Assembly: GCF_007874125.1 (NCBI RefSeq)
Contig: NZ_CP040128.1
Span: 3,844,001-3,908,000, forward strand
Direction of reading: 5' to 3'
Length of the DNA: 64,000 nt
Origin: Noviherbaspirillum sp. UKPF54
Lineage (GTDB): Bacteria; Pseudomonadota; Gammaproteobacteria; Burkholderiales; Burkholderiaceae_D
Shown: in pieces, positions 27,815 to 35,916 of the stretch
Position numbering within the stretch: the first letter of the stretch is position 1
Layout: every line of letters starts with the position of its first letter
Notes under the pieces: model-generated
Seen by the model: the letters and a program-made list of their open reading frames with translations, nothing else
The model's database searches: none
What the model was told of the DNA's origin: nothing
Position numbers and translations under genes: made by a program

Positions 27815-28606
27815 TTACTGCTTGGTCGCAGTGATGACTTGGAAGTTACCGAAGAAATAGGTGGACCGTTCGCAGGTCCACCGGCCGGTGTCTTCCAGAT
27901 GGCTGATCGGATCATGCGTGTCCCACAGCGCCAGGCCCAGCGGCTCGAACACCTTGAAGTAGGCCCAGCTCAGCGCGCGCAGCACGCGCACGCTCGGCCG
28001 GTGGAATTCCGCCAGAAAGAGCTTGCCGCCGGGCGCCAGCATGCGTCCTGCCTCGTTCAGGGCCTGCCCCTTCAGATGATGCGGCAGCTCGTGCAGCAGG
28101 AAGAAGATGACGTTGGCGGCGACGGCCCCGTCGCCCTGTTGCATGCAGGTGGCGTTTTCTTCGACGAACTCCAGCTTTTCCGAATACTCGGCGAGCTTGC
28201 TCTTTGCGTGGTCCAGCTCATTGGGAATGATGTCGGCAATGACGACGCGCTCGGCGCCGGCCTGCAGCGCGGCTTTCACCACGCGCGGCATCACGTTGCC
28301 GAATGCGCAGGACGTGATCAGCAGCTTCTTGTTTCTCAAATCCATCTGCCTGATTTCGGCGACGATCTTCGACACGAGCCGGCGGTACTGGAACAGCAGG
28401 ATGGCCGAGATGATCGGCTGAAAATCGACGGCCCGGATCAGGCGCATGTTCGAATAGACCGGATAGACGTGCGACGTGGCGTTTTGCCAGCGCGGCGACA
28501 GCCCACGCACGACCAGCGTCCCCCTGGTCACCACGAAGAAGAAAACCCCAGTCAACGCCAGTACGGCGAACAGGGCAAGCAAGCCCCCCATCATTAACGT
28601 ATTCAT
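27815..28606 (-). CDS. RquA-like protein (rhodoquinone biosynthesis), SAM-dependent methyltransferase fold
   Basis: The 263-residue protein has an N-terminal membrane helix (about 8-27) and a class I methyltransferase-like domain whose motif I is degenerate (LLITSCAFGNVMPRVV instead of GxGxG). Downstream are VVIADIIPNELDHAK, FFLLHELP (168-175), the APGGKLFLAEFHRPS strand and YFKVFEPLGLALW. The non-canonical motif I, the FFLLHE block and the C-terminal HRPS...FEP..L.LW pattern resemble RquA, which replaces a ubiquinone methoxy group with an amino group to give rhodoquinone. Co-transcription with a Dcu fumarate/succinate carrier fits, since rhodoquinol donates electrons to fumarate reductase. 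An ordinary methyltransferase of unknown substrate is the alternative. Confidence 0.6.
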   Translation of the reverse strand: MNTLMMGGLLALFAVLALTGVFFFVVTRGTLVVRGLSPRWQNATSHVYPVYSNMRLIRAVDFQPIISAILLFQYRRLVSKIVAEIRQMDLRNKKLLITSCAFGNVMPRVVKAALQAGAERVVIADIIPNELDHAKSKLAEYSEKLEFVEENATCMQQGDGAVAANVIFFLLHELPHHLKGQALNEAGRMLAPGGKLFLAEFHRPSVRVLRALSWAYFKVFEPLGLALWDTHDPISHLEDTGRWTCERSTYFFGNFQVITATKQ

Positions 28607-29220
28607 CGCATTACCTCACACATAAAAACCTTGTTCGCTCAATATTTCGCGCCAGCGCGCAATTCGCCGGGATCGGACCGGGCGGCGCTTGCACGGATAC
28701 CACCAGATAATTCAGCGCCAGTGCGTCGAGCGCTTCGCCGGGCCGGTGATGACGGCCAGTGCGGCGATCCCCACTGCCATTAGCTTCCTGAACATCTTGT
28801 TGCTCCAATCGTGTTGCCAACAAAGAGCCCGAATCGATGCGGGATTTGTCTTAATTGATGATGAGCAAGAGCAGTGCCATGCGCCTGTTGTCGCATGACG
28901 TATGGCCGCACAGGCGAGAAGTAAAAGGATGCGTGGCGAAACGCACCACCGAGTTGACGCGCTGCCGTCCTATAGCGCGCATAGAGCCGGGATACAAGAC
29001 AATACGGACGGAAGCGCAACCCGCGCAGAGGAAAACAGCTGCAACGGCTTTCCCGCAAAATGAAAACGCTTTTCCCGGCAATTGGAATCGAATGCAAAAC
29101 CGGCATCTTGCCGATGCAGTACAACCGGGAGAGAGCGATCAGTTGGCTGGAACGGACTCGCCGCAGCAGCGCCGCGATAACCCGCAATGACACGAGTCAC
29201 GGCTGATCACTCATCTGCGA
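28607..29220. other. Intergenic region upstream of the RquA-like/Dcu unit
   Basis: About 610 bp. Apart from the short signal-peptide-like ORF at 28712-28795 I see no credible gene; longer frames on both strands lack ribosome binding sites and have atypical composition. The promoter of the RquA-like/Dcu operon should lie here. No clear FNR box (TTGAT-N4-ATCAA) was found by eye. Confidence 0.4.
28712..28795 (-). CDS. Possible small exported peptide or frameshifted small gene upstream of the RquA-like gene
   Basis: An ATG at 28795 with GGAGCAACAAG upstream encodes a 27-residue peptide starting MFRKLMAVGIAALAVITGPA, which reads like a signal peptide, before a TGA at 28712. In the next frame the sequence continues (GEALDALALNYLVVSVQAPP) to a stop at 28611, right in the ribosome binding site of the RquA-like gene. 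It may be one small exported protein broken by a frameshift, a short leader, or coincidence. Confidence 0.3.
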   Translation of the reverse strand: MFRKLMAVGIAALAVITGPAKRSTHWR

Positions 29221-29838
29221 TCAATCCATTTCGAATAACTCCCGCCCGTGTGGCTGCAGGCGGCGGTTCAGCCCCAGGTCATGACGATACTGATACCCGG
29301 CGAATGCGGGCAGCGTGTGGACTCGGCCATCGCCACCGATGCGGCCCATCCTGATCATGACTTTTTCGCCGATTTCAGCGGCGGCAATGCGGCTGACGGG
29401 CACATACACGACCAGCGGCGGTTGAATGTCGTCGAGTTGTACCGCCAGAATCTGCTGATCCATCAAGTCTCCGCAGAGAGCGGGATAGCCGCTTTGACCA
29501 GCCCACTCGGACCGGCAGGCGGCCCGGTTCGCCTTCATATCTGCGGGCCAGAGCGCCAGTATTTCGCCGTACTTTCGCTGCTCGCCGTCAAAGATCCACG
29601 GAATTTCGTGGTCATTATATTCACCGCTGAATACCTGATATTTCGACTGCTCGGAAAGCAGGACCGGTTCCGACAAACTGTCTTTGCCGGCCAGCCGGCG
29701 GTAGGCCGCACTGGCAGAAGCCACGACGGCAGCCAGTAGTACACAGGCTGCGGCCAGAGCGAAAGCGCTCACGATGAAGGGGTTGGTCCTGGCGCTGCGG
29801 GGATCGGTTTCTTGAAGGTGAATTGCGTTGGATGTCAT
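29221..29838 (-). CDS. Hypothetical single-pass membrane protein
   Basis: The 205-residue protein has a polar cytoplasmic N-terminus (1-21), one hydrophobic helix (about 22-44; FIVSAFALAAACVLLAAVVASA) and a soluble, presumably periplasmic domain. That domain has two cysteines (CRSEW, ALCGDLM) that could form a disulfide, and Trp/Tyr-rich motifs (EIPWIFDGEQRKYGEI). It looks like a membrane-anchored periplasmic protein of unknown role. The gene has no same-strand partner within 280 bp. Confidence 0.6.
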   Translation of the reverse strand: MTSNAIHLQETDPRSARTNPFIVSAFALAAACVLLAAVVASASAAYRRLAGKDSLSEPVLLSEQSKYQVFSGEYNDHEIPWIFDGEQRKYGEILALWPADMKANRAACRSEWAGQSGYPALCGDLMDQQILAVQLDDIQPPLVVYVPVSRIAAAEIGEKVMIRMGRIGGDGRVHTLPAFAGYQYRHDLGLNRRLQPHGRELFEMD

Positions 29839-30141
29839 GTGCGCGTTTCAGTATATGCATCGACGCTGCGCCGTCATCAACAGTGAAAGACAGGTCGATG
29901 CCGGCGCAAACGCGGCGAGTGCCGCGTTGCTGCCGAAATATGAAAAGCGCGTAGTCTGAGGCTGCCGAAAACGACATGCAATCCCCTACATATGGTAGGG
30001 AATTGGCTAATTTCAAATCCCCTATCCCAAATCAATTCCGATTTGAGACGGCCTCAAATGAGGAGAGAAAGGAAAGCCGCCAGACAAGCGGCATAGGGCG
30101 CCCGTCAGAGCACTGCGGAGACGGTGTAAGGGGCAAGCGCG
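29839..30141. other. Intergenic region between the crotonase and membrane-protein genes
   Basis: About 300 bp downstream of the crotonase gene, moderately AT-rich, with the CCCTAC/GTAGGG dyad at 29984-30000. No gene is seen. Confidence 0.4.
29984..30000. repeat. Short inverted repeat, possible operator
   Basis: CCCTAC-ATATG-GTAGGG is a perfect 17-bp dyad about 145 bp upstream of the minus-strand membrane-protein start. It could be a regulator site, but no cognate regulator is evident. Confidence 0.3.
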
Positions 30142-30831
30142 TCAGAGCAAACCAGCTCTGTCCAGCTCGATCGCCTTGTCGAGCGTTTTCAGGAAGGCCT
30201 CGCGGGCCTTGAGCTTGGTCTTTGCATGCGCACCCATGTTGATCTTCTGCAGCTGCTGCGCCATCGCGACGGCCGTTTCCATCAGCTGCTCGGGCGCGAC
30301 CACCTTGTCGAGGAAGCCGGCTTCCACCGCGCCTTGCGGGGTAAACATTTCGGCATTGATCACCGACCGCTGGAACGCCGCCTTGCTCAGGCGGTCGCGC
30401 GCCAGCTCGATGCCGACATGATGCATGGTCATGCCGATCTGCACTTCGTTCAGCCCGATCGTGAACGGGCCATCGACGCCGACGCGGTAATCGGCCGACA
30501 GCAGCAGGAAGGCGCCCTTGGCCACCGCATGGCCGGAGCAGGCGACGATGATCGGGAACGGATGGGCCAGCATGCGGCGCGCCAGAGTCGAGCCGGCACT
30601 CACCAGGTCGATGGCGTTTTGCGGGCCGGACATCATGACCTTGAGGTCGTAGCCGCCCGACAGGATGCCCGGTTGGCCGGTGATGATCACCACCGCGCGC
30701 TCTTCCACGGCGCGATCGAGCGCCGCATTGAGCGCCGCGATGACGTCCGGTGAAATCGCGTTCACCTTGCCGTTGTTCAGGGTCAGCGTGGCGATGCCAT
30801 CGGCGAGTTGGTAGGAGACGAGTTCGCTCAT
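30142..30831 (-). CDS. Crotonase/enoyl-CoA hydratase-family protein
   Basis: The 229-residue protein has the crotonase fold: GIATLTLNNGKVNAIS, an oxyanion-hole segment around GILSGGYDLKVM, a second around CSGHAVAKGAFLLLSADYRVG, and GLNEVQIGM carrying a possible catalytic Glu. It is shorter than typical hydratases (about 260). Substrate and direction are not predictable. The start is ATG 30831, because AAGGA lies 8 bases upstream; the ATG at 30837 (MIM) is too close to that site. It is monocistronic. Confidence 0.82.
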   Translation of the reverse strand: MSELVSYQLADGIATLTLNNGKVNAISPDVIAALNAALDRAVEERAVVIITGQPGILSGGYDLKVMMSGPQNAIDLVSAGSTLARRMLAHPFPIIVACSGHAVAKGAFLLLSADYRVGVDGPFTIGLNEVQIGMTMHHVGIELARDRLSKAAFQRSVINAEMFTPQGAVEAGFLDKVVAPEQLMETAVAMAQQLQKINMGAHAKTKLKAREAFLKTLDKAIELDRAGLL

Positions 30832-30977
30832 GATCATGTTCCTTGAAAGGGATGGGCTGGTTATTTCCGACACGCCGACGTCAGGATGTGCCGGTCGCGT
30901 GCGTGGGCAGACATCTTCCGACGGAGAACAGGTCTTTGTCCATGGAGGGAAGCTTCGAAAATGATTGGCGGCGGCCA

Positions 30978-31010
30978 AATAAAAAGCGCCCGGGTTCCTG
31001 GCCCGGGCGC
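30978..31010 (-). terminator. Rho-independent terminator of the lipoprotein gene
   Basis: The arms 30986-30994 and 31002-31010 (GCGCCCGGG / CCCGGGCGC) form a perfect 9-bp stem. On the minus strand they are followed by TTTTTATTT. It lies 22 bp after the stop codon of the minus-strand lipoprotein gene. Confidence 0.85.
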
Positions 31011-31032
31011 CTTGCCTTCGATTGCGCTGCAA

Positions 31033-32172
31033 TTACTGCGACGGGTACATGCGTATCCACGCATTGCCGTTGATCCCGGCGCCGCTGACCGCCGGCTGGT
31101 TGTTGACCGTGATCGACTGGCCGACCAGGTCCTTGCGCTCCAGCGCGGGCGATTCCGCCGTCGCGCTTGCCGCCGGGCGCACGAGTTCCTGCATCGACGA
31201 GAACGTGAGGTGCATGGCGAAGTGGCCGGCGATGTTTTCCAGCGCGGCGAGCTTGCTGCCGGCCTGCGAGAACCCGGTTTCCAAATCGAGCAGCAAGAAA
31301 AAGCTGGTGGTGTCGCCGTGATTGTCGGGCACGTCCACCATCGGCAGTATCCGGACGGTACCGGCAGGCGCCGGAATGTCTGCCCGCACTTCCGTGCCGG
31401 CGGCACTGCGGCCGTAGACATGGATTTGCGCACCGTCCAGGACCTTCACGGAGGAGAGTTCGCTATTCTGGTTGGTCGACAGCTCGACCTTGTCGATCAC
31501 GAACCGCATGATCTCCGGCACTTCGTTGGCGCCCACGCCGGGGGAATCGCTGCGCTCGGTGAGGTCGATCGCAATCCGCCCCACGACGGTCTGGTTCCCC
31601 ACCGCCTGCCCCGCAGTCGAAGGCAGCACATACTTGCTGATCCGGATGCCGAATGCGGCAATCGGCGCGGCCGGCGCCGCCGCCGGCGGCTGCACGGCGC
31701 AGGTTCCATCGTTGGTGTGATTACAACCCGCTGCGGCGGCTAGCTCCTCGAGACCGTCGATGTGCGCCACCGGGCTGCCGGCTGCTACGTCGACGATGCC
31801 CCTGTCGCTCTCGAATTCGCTCATGACGACGGGAAGATAGATGATCCGGTTCCTGCGGATGTAGAGGATCTGGTTGGCCACCACCTCCAGAGTGCCGTTG
31901 AGCTTCTGGTCGACCGCCACCGGCGCCGGCGTGGTGCTGCCCGCATTGGTCGCGGGCGGCGTTACGGTTGTCGGTGATTGCGCGGCCGGCGTGCCGGTAT
32001 TCGTGGCGGGCGTGGTGCCGGCAGGCTGCGTGGCGCCGCTATTATTGGTCGAGGTTCCACCGCCCGTGGTCGCCGCGGCCGTGGTGTTTGGCGTGTCCGA
32101 GCCGCCTCCGCCGCAGGACACCAGCAGCGCCGACGCTGCAAGTAGAAACAGGATCCTTTTTTTCTCAACCAT
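31033..32172 (-). CDS. Lipoprotein of unknown function
   Basis: The 379-residue protein has a lipoprotein signal peptide (MVEKKRILFLLAASALLVSC; lipid-modified Cys20) followed by GGGG and a long Thr/Ala/Pro/Asn-rich linker (about 25-90). A globular domain of about 290 residues then begins KLNGTLEVVANQILYIRRNRIIYLPVV and includes DSPGVGANEVPEI and TSFFLLLDLETGFS. Residue +2 is Gly, so outer-membrane sorting is expected. The frame allows an ATG at 32181, but AAGGATGG spaces better to 32172. No family is recognised. It has its own terminator and appears monocistronic. Confidence 0.75.
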   Translation of the reverse strand: MVEKKRILFLLAASALLVSCGGGGSDTPNTTAAATTGGGTSTNNSGATQPAGTTPATNTGTPAAQSPTTVTPPATNAGSTTPAPVAVDQKLNGTLEVVANQILYIRRNRIIYLPVVMSEFESDRGIVDVAAGSPVAHIDGLEELAAAAGCNHTNDGTCAVQPPAAAPAAPIAAFGIRISKYVLPSTAGQAVGNQTVVGRIAIDLTERSDSPGVGANEVPEIMRFVIDKVELSTNQNSELSSVKVLDGAQIHVYGRSAAGTEVRADIPAPAGTVRILPMVDVPDNHGDTTSFFLLLDLETGFSQAGSKLAALENIAGHFAMHLTFSSMQELVRPAASATAESPALERKDLVGQSITVNNQPAVSGAGINGNAWIRMYPSQ

Positions 32173-32259
32173 GTTGGCCATCCTTGCTTGCTAGGTTAAA
32201 AATTCCAACAGCTCCTTGAAAACCGTTGTGCTTCTGATAGCCGGTTGCCGCCGGCGCGC

Positions 32260-33408
32260 TTACTCCATCGCTCCTTTCGATCGCTTTGCCCTGCGCAGGA
32301 AGTTCACCGCCCGGGCCAGCAGGCGATAGCCGCGCCCTTCCTTGTGTTCGAGGTCGTGCAGCAGCCATTGCTTGGTCAGCCAGAGGCGTCCCCTGGCTTC
32401 CTTGCGCGCGATATGGGCCAGGCTGGCCAGCACGGCAAGGCGGCTGCGGTAGATGTCGAGATGATGGATGTCGCGCCGCTGCGCCAGCAGGCGGTACTTG
32501 TAGCCGTAGCGCCCCTGCAGCAGATGGAAGCGCTTGCCACCGCGCGCGATGCCTTCGCAAATCGTGTGGTAGTAGCAGAGGATGCCGAGGCTGTAGTCGT
32601 TGTATTGCGGGTGGTGCGCGATGACATGCATGAAGTAGCTGTCGCCGATCCGGAAGCCGATCGCGCCTGCGCACACCTTGCCGTCGATGCGTGCCAGCCC
32701 GACGATGCCGCTGGTCCTGGCGAAGGCGGCGATCCAGTCGATCTCGGTGTCGTCGAAGCGGGGAACGATGTTCTTGCTCCTCATGCGCATGCAGCTCAGC
32801 GCGATGATGTCGCGCACGTCCTGCTCGCTGATGTCGCGCTCCAGGTGGAGCTCGTAGCGGTAGGTGGGAAACGCCTTGAGCAGGGCGCTCGAATAGCGCT
32901 TGATGTTGCGGCGCATGTTCTTGCCGACGGCGTTCTCGTAGTCCTTCACCGTTTCCGGCAGCGGCACCACCATGTCTTCGCTGCACACCATGGCATGCCG
33001 CGGCAGCTCGAGCGCATCGAGGTTCGCATGCACTTTCGGGAAGGTGACGCGCCGCACGGAGGGGTAGCGGCTGAACATGTGGCGGCAGAAGCGCTCGATT
33101 TCCGCGGCGTCCAGCGTCAGGTATTCGCTGACCACGCTCACCTCGTCGCGCGTGCGCCGGTAAGGCAGAACGGCGACAACCTTGCCGTCGCACCGGGCGA
33201 CATAGCAGCTTGCCCCGGCTAGCGCGCCGGCCATCTCGAAATAGCGCGGGGAACAGTAGAGATGGCCGTACAGGCGGTCGATGTCGGCGGCGGCGAAGGC
33301 AGGCACCTCGTTTTCATGGCAGTCGATCTGCACCTGCTCCGCGCACGGCGCGCATTCGCCGCGCTGCGCATGGGGGGACAGTGGAAGCGTCGATCCGGCT
33401 GTTTTCAT
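32260..33408 (-). CDS. GNAT/BioF2-like acyltransferase (second of a tandem pair)
   Basis: The 382-residue protein resembles the FemAB/CelD-like acetyltransferases (Acetyltransf_6 fold). It has an N-terminal half with EVPAFAAADIDRLYGHLYCSPRYFE and a C-terminal half with IDGKVCAGAIGFRIGDSYFMHVIAHHPQYNDYSLGILC and GRYGYKYRLLAQRRDIHHLDIYRSRL. Such enzymes modify sugars or peptides of cell-surface polymers. The start is ATG 33408, because GGGAGAACT precedes it and the ATG overlaps the stop of the upstream paralogue (ATGA). It is the last gene of the glycan cluster. Confidence 0.75.
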   Translation of the reverse strand: MKTAGSTLPLSPHAQRGECAPCAEQVQIDCHENEVPAFAAADIDRLYGHLYCSPRYFEMAGALAGASCYVARCDGKVVAVLPYRRTRDEVSVVSEYLTLDAAEIERFCRHMFSRYPSVRRVTFPKVHANLDALELPRHAMVCSEDMVVPLPETVKDYENAVGKNMRRNIKRYSSALLKAFPTYRYELHLERDISEQDVRDIIALSCMRMRSKNIVPRFDDTEIDWIAAFARTSGIVGLARIDGKVCAGAIGFRIGDSYFMHVIAHHPQYNDYSLGILCYYHTICEGIARGGKRFHLLQGRYGYKYRLLAQRRDIHHLDIYRSRLAVLASLAHIARKEARGRLWLTKQWLLHDLEHKEGRGYRLLARAVNFLRRAKRSKGAME

Positions 33409-34595
33409 AGTTCTCCCGAAGTGCGTGCGTTGCCTGTTTCGCCCCATGCAGGAGGCTCCTTCCCGACCGCCGCCGACGCGTCGCCTGCTGCCGGGCGGCG
33501 CTGCCTGCGGATGCGGTCGAGCGAACGCTTGACGTTTCTGAGGCTGTTGAGGCCGTGGTAGGCGGCGCGGTTGAGCACGCTGGAATCATCCAGCCTTCTC
33601 GCCCGGTGCTCCATCCAGTTCTTCACCTCGTACATCCGCCCGCGCCAGGCGTGCCGCGCCGCCTGCGCACCATTGCGCAGCAGGTGCAGGCGCGAGCGGT
33701 AGACCAGCATGTGGCTCATGTCGCGCTGCACGCCGAGCAGGCGGTACTTGTATTCGTAGCGCCCCCACAGGAAGTGGTATTCGGCGCCCTTGCGCGCGAT
33801 GCATTCGCAAATGGTGAGGTAGCAGCACAGCGTGCCGAGCCCGTAGTCGTCGTAGGCGGGGGCGTGCGCGATGACCTGCAGGAAGTAGTTGTCGGCGACG
33901 CGATAGTTGATCGTGCCGGCGCATACCTTGCCGTCGATCGTCATGACGGTCACCAGTCCGCAGCGGCGCACCATCTGCAGGATGCGGTCGGCCTCGGCAT
34001 GGTCGATATACGAATCCTTGTACTTGCCGGCCATCCTGGCGCGGTTGAGTTCGATGATGGCGCGCACGTCGTCCTCGCTGGCGTCGCCGCCGTCGCGGGT
34101 CGTCCATGACACCGATGGAAAGCAGCGCTTGAGCTTGTTGAAGTAGCGCTTGATGTAGGCGCGCGTCGACTTGCCCAGCATGGCCTGATACTGATCCTCG
34201 CTGGCCGGCAGCGCCAGGACGATGTCCTGCGTGCACTTGGCCCCCATGAAGGGATAGCGCAGCCCCGCCGGCATGGCGTCGATGACCGGGAACGAGATCA
34301 CGCTGGTGGCGGGGAAGCGCTCGAAGATGTGGCGCGCGAACGCGTCGATCACCGCGGGCGGGAACACGCATTGCTCGTTGATGACGCGCACCCGTTTGCC
34401 GTCGAAGCGAAACAGCACCACCGCGACGATCTCCGCGCCTTGCCGCAGCACGCAGGTGTGCGTACCGCCGCGCAGATTGCCATACACCGAGTGATAAGCT
34501 AGCGACGAATGCAGATGGCGGTACAGGCGGTCCAGCGGTTCGTGCGCGAACTGCGGCACCGCATCGCTATACATCGTGACCTCGATGCCTTGCAT
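33405..34595 (-). CDS. GNAT/BioF2-like acyltransferase (first of a tandem pair)
   Basis: The 396-residue protein is paralogous to its downstream neighbour: the same LDRLYRHLHSSLAYHSVYG opening, IDGKVCAGTINYRVADNYFLQVIAHAPAYDDYGLGTLC, then GRYEYKYRLLGVQRDMSHMLVYRSRL. A basic C-terminal tail follows. The start is ATG 34595, with GGAGG nine bases upstream; the frame is open to 34646. The pair probably arose by tandem duplication and may acylate two positions of the same exported glycan (inference). It is coupled to the next gene by a 4-bp overlap. Confidence 0.75.
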   Translation of the reverse strand: MQGIEVTMYSDAVPQFAHEPLDRLYRHLHSSLAYHSVYGNLRGGTHTCVLRQGAEIVAVVLFRFDGKRVRVINEQCVFPPAVIDAFARHIFERFPATSVISFPVIDAMPAGLRYPFMGAKCTQDIVLALPASEDQYQAMLGKSTRAYIKRYFNKLKRCFPSVSWTTRDGGDASEDDVRAIIELNRARMAGKYKDSYIDHAEADRILQMVRRCGLVTVMTIDGKVCAGTINYRVADNYFLQVIAHAPAYDDYGLGTLCCYLTICECIARKGAEYHFLWGRYEYKYRLLGVQRDMSHMLVYRSRLHLLRNGAQAARHAWRGRMYEVKNWMEHRARRLDDSSVLNRAAYHGLNSLRNVKRSLDRIRRQRRPAAGDASAAVGKEPPAWGETGNARTSGEL

Positions 34596-34874
34596 GGGCG
34601 TGATCCTCCAATCGTGTCCGCGCCTGCCGCAGCAGGCGCGAATCAAGCAACAAGCGATAAACTTCCAGGGAACTCGATAGACAAACGACTGCGCCGGAAA
34701 GCTCGCCGCCGGCGTACATCGCTGTTTTCATCTTTGTTCATGCAGGCGCTTAGCTCTATCCCAAGCCGCTGCTTTTTTGCGGACCATCAAACGGGCAGAT
34801 GGCGCGACTCGCAGAGCAAATAGGCGACGTTGAAAGCAACATGCGCGAACTTGCGGGACATGACTCCGCCGCGC

Positions 34875-35864
34875 TCAGGAATCGACGATGACCCAGTCCG
34901 ACGGGAAGAAGTGTTCCGGGTGATTCAGGTGATCGAGAGCATTCATGCGCCGCGTGCGCAGCACGATCTTGTCCGGATTCCGGTTGAGATAGGCGCCCCA
35001 CCAGCTGAAGGAGCTGAAGCCGGTGGTGATGTTGTGGCGGCACCGGCTCATCAGGTGCAGGTCTTCGTAGCCGGCATCGGGCCCGTTATGGTCCACGTAG
35101 ACGACCTTGCCGGGAAGCCTGAGGTTATCCTTCACCCATGCCATGTCGTCGGAAAAGACGAAGAAGCAGGGATCGGCCAGCCGCTCCCGCATCCAGTACG
35201 TCGCATTTCGATAATAGTTTTCCGTGACCACGCCCTCGTACCAGCTGCGGTACTCGGGATTGGTGACGACGTCGCCGCGCCGCACATGCAGGCTCACCGA
35301 CTCGGTGGCGAGGATGCGCTCTTCGACCGCCTTGCTCTGCGCTGAAAGCGGCACCTTCAGGCTCAGCTCCTGCAGGATCAGCGCGCGGATCGGGTCGAAG
35401 TATTTATAGGAAAAGAAGCAGCCGCGCAGGATCGTGTCGTCGGGCAGGTCCATGAAGTGCGGCTTGTACCCCCAGTCGCCGCGCTCTTCCCTGAAAAAGC
35501 GCTTCTCGTTGCCGGACAGCTTGAGCAGCAGGCGCGCCGGATCGATGCCGTTGTCGCGCAGACGCCTTGCCGCGCTGCGCAGCAAGTCGTTCTCGCGCAG
35601 GCGGACCTTCAGCGCGCTGTACAGCCCCAGCCCCGACGCGCCCATCTTCTCGCCCTGTCCCGGCAAGCCGGGGTAGTGCGCTGCGATATTGAATTTATCC
35701 AGCTGAAACGAATGGCCGACATACTGGCCGTGGTCGACGCCGTTGCGGCAATCGGTGTCGACGTCGAGATACAGGCTGGTGTTGTGCTTGTGCGCGAGCG
35801 CGCGCGCGGCCGCGTACATGAAGAGCTGGTTGCCCAGCCCGCTATGGATCTGCACGACGATCAT
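34875..35864 (-). CDS. Alpha-1,2-fucosyltransferase-like glycosyltransferase (GT11)
   Basis: The 329-residue protein shows the GT11 pattern: IHSGLGNQLFMYAAARALA at the N-terminus, LHVRRGDVV (about residue 195; the HxRRxD donor-binding motif) and ITTGFSSFSWWGAYLN near 285. GT11 enzymes transfer L-fucose from GDP-fucose to galactose in an alpha-1,2 link, on O-antigen or capsule in bacteria. No GDP-fucose synthesis genes are in this window. The gene lies between the exporter and the acyltransferases, separated from the latter by 279 bp with no visible gene. Confidence 0.87.
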   Translation of the reverse strand: MIVVQIHSGLGNQLFMYAAARALAHKHNTSLYLDVDTDCRNGVDHGQYVGHSFQLDKFNIAAHYPGLPGQGEKMGASGLGLYSALKVRLRENDLLRSAARRLRDNGIDPARLLLKLSGNEKRFFREERGDWGYKPHFMDLPDDTILRGCFFSYKYFDPIRALILQELSLKVPLSAQSKAVEERILATESVSLHVRRGDVVTNPEYRSWYEGVVTENYYRNATYWMRERLADPCFFVFSDDMAWVKDNLRLPGKVVYVDHNGPDAGYEDLHLMSRCRHNITTGFSSFSWWGAYLNRNPDKIVLRTRRMNALDHLNHPEHFFPSDWVIVDS

Positions 35865-35916
35865 GGTGGTTTCCCCTTGCGACGATTGTTGCGGCGCGCC
35901 ACCAGCTCAGCTGAGC

